Source: Salvator merianae (Eukaryota; Chordata; Lepidosauria; Squamata; Teiidae). Taken from it: a stretch of 64,000 nt of DNA. Positions 58,425 to 64,000 of this stretch are shown piece by piece. The notes below the pieces were generated by a model that did not search any database, was not told the origin of the DNA, and was given only the letters and a program-made list of their open reading frames with translations. Location of the stretch: the NCBI GenBank assembly GCA_003586115.2, contig QVOM02000042.1:74039673-74103672 (forward strand), read 5' to 3'. Each line of letters begins with the position of its first letter. Position 1 is the stretch's first letter. Made by a program: the position numbers and the translations under genes.

Positions 58425-60073
58425 GTAAGTTCAGTTGAATTGTTTGCCTCCCTGAAGCTAATTCAGATCTTTACTCAGACTTTTCTTTGCAGCTTTGCCA
58501 TTTGCCTTGCTAGAGCTTCAGCATGTGGAAGAAAAAGGATAAAACAATCTGATTTTGTGGATCTTTAGCTTGAAGCAGTGTTGGAATCTCTGCTAAATTG
58601 AGTGACTTCTTCTGTTGTGGTCTTTTCACTGCAACCATTAGTCTTTTACAATAGACTACAAGCTATGAACGTTAATCCTGTTCATCTTTCACATTTGATC
58701 TGTTTAAGGCCAATGCATCTAATTTCTTCTAGTGTTGCATGCACCCTCTTGTAGCATGGCAGTGCTGAATTTTAGTGATTTAGAAAGTTATACGAAAATA
58801 CTCCTGCTTTTTATGATCTTCTGCTTCTATAGTTTATGCTTTCTCTGCTTCCCTTCTAGGAGTATGGGTGCATTTTTGATTGTACCACGGAAGCTTTTCA
58901 GATCTATGCCCATACTTCCTCTTTTACGCTACTTTACTGGAGCCATTTATTTGTATGGGAAATACATCCAAGTTTCTGAGAACTTCCTCATTATGATTTC
59001 ACATGATGGCATTCTGCTCCTTGATGAGTCTCTCATACTTACATTGCATGCCGCTGCCGATTCTGTTTGTTGCCCGTGTAGAGCAATACAGTAGCAGTTT
59101 TCACATAGCTTCCATGCTTGGAGATCTGTTGGCTTAACAAGGGCTAGTTATAGAACAAAGTGGTAGCATTACTTGAATTACACAGTAATGTGAAGGTTTG
59201 TTTTGAGAGTGCCTTCAGCTTGTTACCACTTAGCTTTATTTAGGTCTTTGCACATGGTTAGTGGGAAAAAAACAGCCACTAAATTAGCTTCCATGCAGTT
59301 TTCTTGGCAGCAATTCAGAAGTGATCCTCCACTGCCTTTCTTCTGGGATATCGCTTGATTTCTCAGTGTAGCTTTGTTCCTAATCAGATGTTTGTTCACA
59401 TTCTGCATTTTGCTAACATGAAAATTTCAGAGGTTTAAACAAATCTGCTTTCAACCCTCACCTTTTTTATTTTAACTGGCCTTCAAAATCTGAATAACTT
59501 CTTATCTCTTGCTTGGAGCAGTGCTTCTGTTCATTCAGAACTTCTTGATATTGCTTCATTGCATCATTGAAATTTTTTCAAACATTTGTCTTAGTTTGGA
59601 TTTTTGCAAAATAAAATCTTTTTTGTGATTACATTTTGTTTTGTAGAAAGATCTTTAAATACAGCATTTTTTTAGAGCCATCAAACATGCTTTTGCAAAA
59701 GCTGGACAGCTTTGTGATTCGAGCATTACTACCAGGCTATGTCATAAAGTAGTTCTCTCTAGACTTTAGATTTTTGGCTCGTCTGTCCTGCACCTACAAA
59801 CAGCTAAAAACTTTTTAGCTAGTCTGCGAGTTTTCAGGACAAAGACAATGGTGTGGTGGCAGTGATAAACATTTTAGAAGATTATTCGTAGTGGACTCGG
59901 GGCATCATATACTTGGTTTGTTGTTTCTTACTTTTCAGACCTCATTTTGTTTCTGTTAGGAATATTGTTTTGGTTGGTTGGTTGTTTTGTCTGGAATGAC
60001 AAGCTTCAGTTTCTAGTAGTAAGGCTAAAGACTTGCGCAACTCTGTTATATTATCACCTTCTGTGTATTACAG
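58425..60073. other. NRG1 intron
   Basis: No repeat recognised. An open frame at 58732-59094 is hydrophobic and has no NRG1 type III (cysteine-rich) exon features, so it is taken as chance. Ends TTCTGTGTATTACAG. Confidence 0.55.
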
Positions 60074-60115
60074 AAATTATTCCAACCTCAACTGAAGGAA
60101 CAAATACATCTGCCT
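60074..60115 (+). CDS. NRG1: NRG1 spacer exon 2 (STEGxNTS linker)
   Basis: This 42-bp exon continues the frame (C|AA) as QIIPTSTEGTNTSA, matching the second linker exon of NRG1 (SVSTEGANTSS). Acceptor ATTACAG, donor GCCT|GTAAGT. Phase 1-1 again, so it is also skippable in frame. The STEGTNTS motif is the clearest sign that this is NRG1 and not NRG2. The next exon in the gene, which begins the EGF domain, is not in the window. Confidence 0.9.
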
Positions 60116-61635
60116 GTAAGTACTTAACAGTAGTATTGATATATTTTATCCTATTTCCTTTCTGCTCAGAAAGTACCCTGCTAGGAATGGAAAACCTGTT
60201 CTGACAAGCATTGCTATTTTCTAAAAATTAGAAATTCGAACCCTTGCCTTTGAAGTGAGAAGCAAGAAAGCAGTGAGCAAACAAATGAGGAGTGGGGAGG
60301 AGATCCTGTTCATTCTTATATTTCTGCCTGCTGTCAGTAGGAATGGGCAGCATTCCATCCTACAGACTTTTGCCAGGGAATAAAATAATATAATTCTGTT
60401 CTGCCAAAGGTCCAGAATGGATTATGAAAGTTGGAACGGCTTATTATGATTGATTCCAGGCATATGGAAAGAAAGCCAAGCATGTTTGAAGGTTTCAAAT
60501 ACAATGTGGGATGGTATTGTTACCAATATTCTTTAATTGAACATGGTCATTATATTCCTCATTGGAAGGGGCCTTGCAGTGCAGCAAGATAAGGGTACAT
60601 GTCTCAGCACATAAGCAGTCAGATCATCCACTGTCTAAGATTCAAATGGCCTTCCCATAAAGGAAAGGTATAGTCTTTGTAGGCAGTGCTCCATTAAAAT
60701 ATTAATGTACATTGAGGTTACTCATCCAACTGATCTGTTGTGGGTTTTGGACTTGGCGTTTATCTTTCCTCCTAGCCCTAATTATTTAATTATCTTTTTC
60801 TCTTAGACATAGCCTAGACTTAGCGCACTACAATAGACAGGCCATTGGGCTGATCCATAATGACAGCTCCAATGTTCTACAGAGCCTGCTGTGCAAAGCA
60901 GCAGATGAACTATATATAGCTGCCCTTAATTCACACTGGTAGCTACAGCAGAAATAAAATGCATTTTCTTTTAAAGCACTTTGAACTTACTAGGGGACAG
61001 CTAAGAACAATACAGGTAAGATTTTTCTTAAAAGCTTTCCTGCCTTTCTGTTCAATGTCCATGTCAGCATTAACCATCAGGGCTATTTGGATTACTACTA
61101 CTACTACTACTACTACTACTTGGCAATTATGATCTGCTGGTAGACGTTTTAGACGAAATTTAAATTATTGTGTTTTGATTATATATGTGCATTTCATATA
61201 ATTTTTTTAAGAGTTGTAAATATTATTTTATGTTAAAAGTGAAGATTGCTTTTAAAGACATGGTTTTCTTTTTTCTTTTTTTTTTAAAAATCATTTTGTA
61301 AGGTAGAAAATCGTATGCTTATCAATAGCCACCCAATTTTATCGCCTTCTTTAAGGTTCAAAACGGTAGAATTCAAACTACATTTCATTCTCCTTGGGCT
61401 AAATGTTTATGATTCCAAATTTTAAAACAAATACAGTAACAGGAAATTAGGGGAAAAGTGACAGTTGATTGTTAAAGTTGTAGGAGACAGGTACAGCTTC
61501 GGATAGGTTTTGCAGAAAGGGAAGAGATAGTGCTTTGTGTTTCAGATGCAGGCAAACTCCTATCTACTGGAGCTGGAGGAGAAACTATAGTAAATAACAG
61601 ACACAGCAACATCCTGCCTTGCTTCTGAACTATGA
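60116..61635. other. NRG1 intron
   Basis: Contains a (CTA)n run at 61092-61121. Nothing else recognised. Confidence 0.45.
61092..61121. repeat. (ACT)n microsatellite
   Basis: ATTACTACTACTACTACTACTACTACTACT, about nine units. Confidence 0.95.
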
Positions 61636-62132
61636 GGCCATCCCTACATTACCCCTTATTCTGGAACAAATTCTGGAATAGGGGGCAGCACCCTCATATA
61701 TTGGTATGGACTAGGCCAAGCCCCAAGCCCCATCATGCTTCATCTGCACTGGGTGAAGCATAAACCAGACTACAGTTGAGGCCTATGACTGGCTCGGCAG
61801 TAGTATATCGGACCATGGTGGCACATGGACAGCACACCCCTGTAGTCTGGTATACCATAGGGGATCTTTTTCAGCAGCATTGCAAGAAGTGCCACTGGGA
61901 ATGGGTCCAGCACAAAATTGGCCAGGCTGGAAACTCTGAAGGCTGGTTAGTTCCCAGCCTTCAGAACCTTACAGTTGCCTCTGAGGGCTCTTCGGAGGCA
62001 ATGACAAGGATTGGGGCAGAATGGGCCATATGAATGTGGACAGCCCTGTTCACCTCTACTGGCAACCCGTCCCAGCTTGTTCTGGGATGAAGTGACCCAT
62101 CCAGAACACCATAAGCAAGTGTGGAAAGGCCC
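61636..62132. mobile_element. Harbinger-like non-autonomous DNA transposon, 497 bp
   Basis: Ends GGCCATCCCTACATTACC and, reverse complemented, GGGCCTTTCCACACTTGC. TGA flanks both sides (61633-61635 and 62133-62135), a 3-bp target duplication. TTCTGGAACAAATTCTGGAATAGGG links it to the palindrome at 2951, and CTGGTATACCATAGG to the copies at 29485 and 32777. No transposase frame. Confidence 0.65.
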
Positions 62133-64000
62133 TGAAAGACCACTGTCTTCTGTCTTAAGCCAAACCCAGACTGTAAACTCACCATTTGAAAAAGAAGAAG
62201 GCCTGATGCACTGAAAGGCAAGGGAAAGTGAGTTAACTCCTTAAGAAACTGTCTTCCTGATTCTAAATGAACTCTCATCCATCTAATAAGCAGGGTTGGA
62301 TTCAAGGATGATAACTTCACACGAATATCATAACCTTTTTGTATTTGATGGTTAAGTGCAACTTGAAACAGTCAGCAATGACGATGAATAAACTTTATTT
62401 TTCTTTGGTGAAAATTTTAATTTAGGATACACATATTATGCATTATAACAAATAGTCACCATATGACTGTTCAGATGGTGATGGTGATGATGGGGAGATT
62501 CTAGGCTGTATTTGAAAATAAATGTTTTCCATGGCTGTGATTTGTTTTAAAACACATTTAGCCAATTTTTCAGACTGCTTTTATTTTAGCAGTGTTATGA
62601 AACTGTTCTATGTCTTGGAAAAACATTCCAGACCATATACTTGTCCGTAAGATCAAGAGTGTAAAAAAGTGAATGACGGATGCAGTGTTGGTTCAGTACA
62701 AAATTACATTCATTAGGATGATCACTCGCAACCCAGTGATAAGGAAATATAAGAAAACAGGAAAAGGCTCAAATGTAAACAGATCCAGCTTCAGTCATAC
62801 AATAATCATATACAACCACATTTTTTTATTATACATGACTTGCCTCAGAGAGAGGTGCACTAAGATTTAAGTGATAATATCTATTCTTTGCTTGCAGTGA
62901 CAGACTCATATAGCTCAGTTTCTTTGAAAAAAAAAAGCATCCAATAAGTTGGTTTTAATGATTGTAATATCATCTATCTATCTGAAAGCAATTATAGGTA
63001 GTTATCGTTTCCTTTGCAAGTAGCTTATTGTAGGGTAGAATATTATCTGCAGACAAATCATTTTAAACTACTTACACTTAAAACTTAACTACATTTTTCA
63101 TTAGTCATAGCTGCTTAGGTCTTCTTTAAAGATCTTTGGGACAGTTAAGTAGTGGATGCAATTTTTCATCTGTTTCCAGGGATCTAGTGACCCGAAACAA
63201 ATCTCTTCCACCCTCCAGCTCTTTTGCATTTTGCTCTTACAAAGTTCTGAAATCCTACACCCCAAGGGCTTTGGTGACTTCATTTCAGGCTTTTAAGTTA
63301 ACCTACTGCTTGTAGAGCAGAAAGGAAAATGCCATCAATTTATGATGTGCTTCATAATTGTGTGTGAGGGAATACAATGATACACATGCTCGCACATGCA
63401 TGCACACACATGCACACACAAACACCTGCCACCACCTTCTCAATATTCTTGCTCAGAAAGAGATTTTGGTACTTGATGAGTGGGTGAATGGGATTTCAGG
63501 GTCCAGAGAGCTCCTCTTCAGGACAGTATAATTCTCATTATCCTAAACTGTGTTTTCTGAAGACAGGACACTGAGCACAAGAAGTTCAAACTTTTAGTGG
63601 AACTGTGAAACAGAGACAAATTATCCAAGAAATCGAGTGTGCCTGATGGGGTGTGATGGGGTGTGTTTCACATGTTGGCTGAGGCCATTTATAAGACACA
63701 GTAAAAATTGAAAGTTAGGCTTTTAAACAACAGGACCGTTGTGATCATTTTCAAAGCCTTGGTTGCATTTAAATAGATCCATTGGCTAGTCAGTGGTCTA
63801 GAGCAATGAGCATCTTAATGGCTTTGTACTTGGTTTGATAGTTCCCTCAGTTCTGCTGGTGCAGGTGTAGATTTACGGATTGACTGAGCCCATGGTAATT
63901 TCTTCAAGCAATTTGTGCATTTATGAAAGAATGGTAGGAATGCCAAGCGTTTATAGGGATACATTGTGTGTACACTGGATATAGAATACACTAGTGGAAG
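62133..64000. other. NRG1 intron, no EGF exon found
   Basis: Scanning the + strand for the NRG1 EGF exon (HLVKC…CVNGGECF) gives nothing. An imperfect CA-rich run lies at 63383-63424. Confidence 0.45.

Noticed and set aside
58732..59094. 120-codon hydrophobic frame between the linker exons, considered as the NRG1 type III cysteine-rich exon
   Set aside because: It lacks the cysteine-rich and transmembrane pattern of that exon and has no matching splice sites.
60116..64000. Search for the NRG1 EGF-domain exon
   Set aside because: No HLVKC / CVNGGECF-like coding text in any + frame before the window ends.
1..64000. CRISPR arrays, tRNA or rRNA genes, bacterial operons
   Set aside because: No regularly spaced short repeats with unique spacers, no cloverleaf with A/B boxes outside SINE-like DNA, and no compact gene arrangement; the window is vertebrate intron.

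Overview
This is vertebrate nuclear DNA, almost certainly from a squamate reptile (lizard, gecko or snake). It is AT-rich with widely spaced small exons and no compact gene organisation. The squamate call rests on the repeats: a BovB/RTE 3' end, L2-clade LINEs of the squamate type, a Vingi/I-like LINE, a L1 family, a lizard-type tRNA/CORE-SINE and several non-autonomous DNA transposon families. The species cannot be told from the sequence alone.

The only host gene I can support is the middle of NRG1 (neuregulin 1) on the + strand. Four coding exons lie in order: 37053-37236 and 47018-47142 encode the Ig-like C2 domain, and 58374-58424 and 60074-60115 encode the Ser/Thr-rich spacer that precedes the EGF domain. 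Splice sites and phases are consistent (1-2, 2-1, 1-1, 1-1). The isoform-specific first exons and the EGF, transmembrane and cytoplasmic exons are not in the window. The first 37 kb is therefore probably the end of the long intron before the Ig exons, and the tail from 60116 on is the intron leading towards the EGF exon.

Layout. 1-15 kb: decayed LINE tails, a SINE, a nested pair of Harbinger-like elements (2.5-3.2 kb), a palindromic MITE (10.55 kb) and antisense L2 reverse-transcriptase pieces (11.5-12.4 kb). 15.6-21.3 kb: a LINE block with a near-intact Vingi/I-like copy bounded by a 13-bp target-site duplication, a second short copy bounded by an unusually long (~132-bp) duplication, and a 2.5-kb decayed L2 element. 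23.6-27.1 kb: an old L1 carrying three later insertions (a LINE 3' end, a 148-bp terminal-inverted-repeat element and a solo-LTR-like 585-bp element with a 4-bp duplication). 28.6-33 kb: LINE tails, Harbinger-like elements, a hAT-like element with an 8-9-bp duplication, and the BovB end. 37-60 kb: NRG1 exons and introns with an L2 remnant, an antisense L1 end and a GC-rich 300-bp hAT element with a perfect 8-bp duplication. 60-64 kb: intron with another Harbinger-like element.

I found no prokaryotic-type system, CRISPR array, tRNA or rRNA. The best second-look items are the insertion structures that can be read at base level, the Harbinger-like family that recurs through the window, and an unidentified coding-like frame at about 45.4-45.7 kb on the minus strand.
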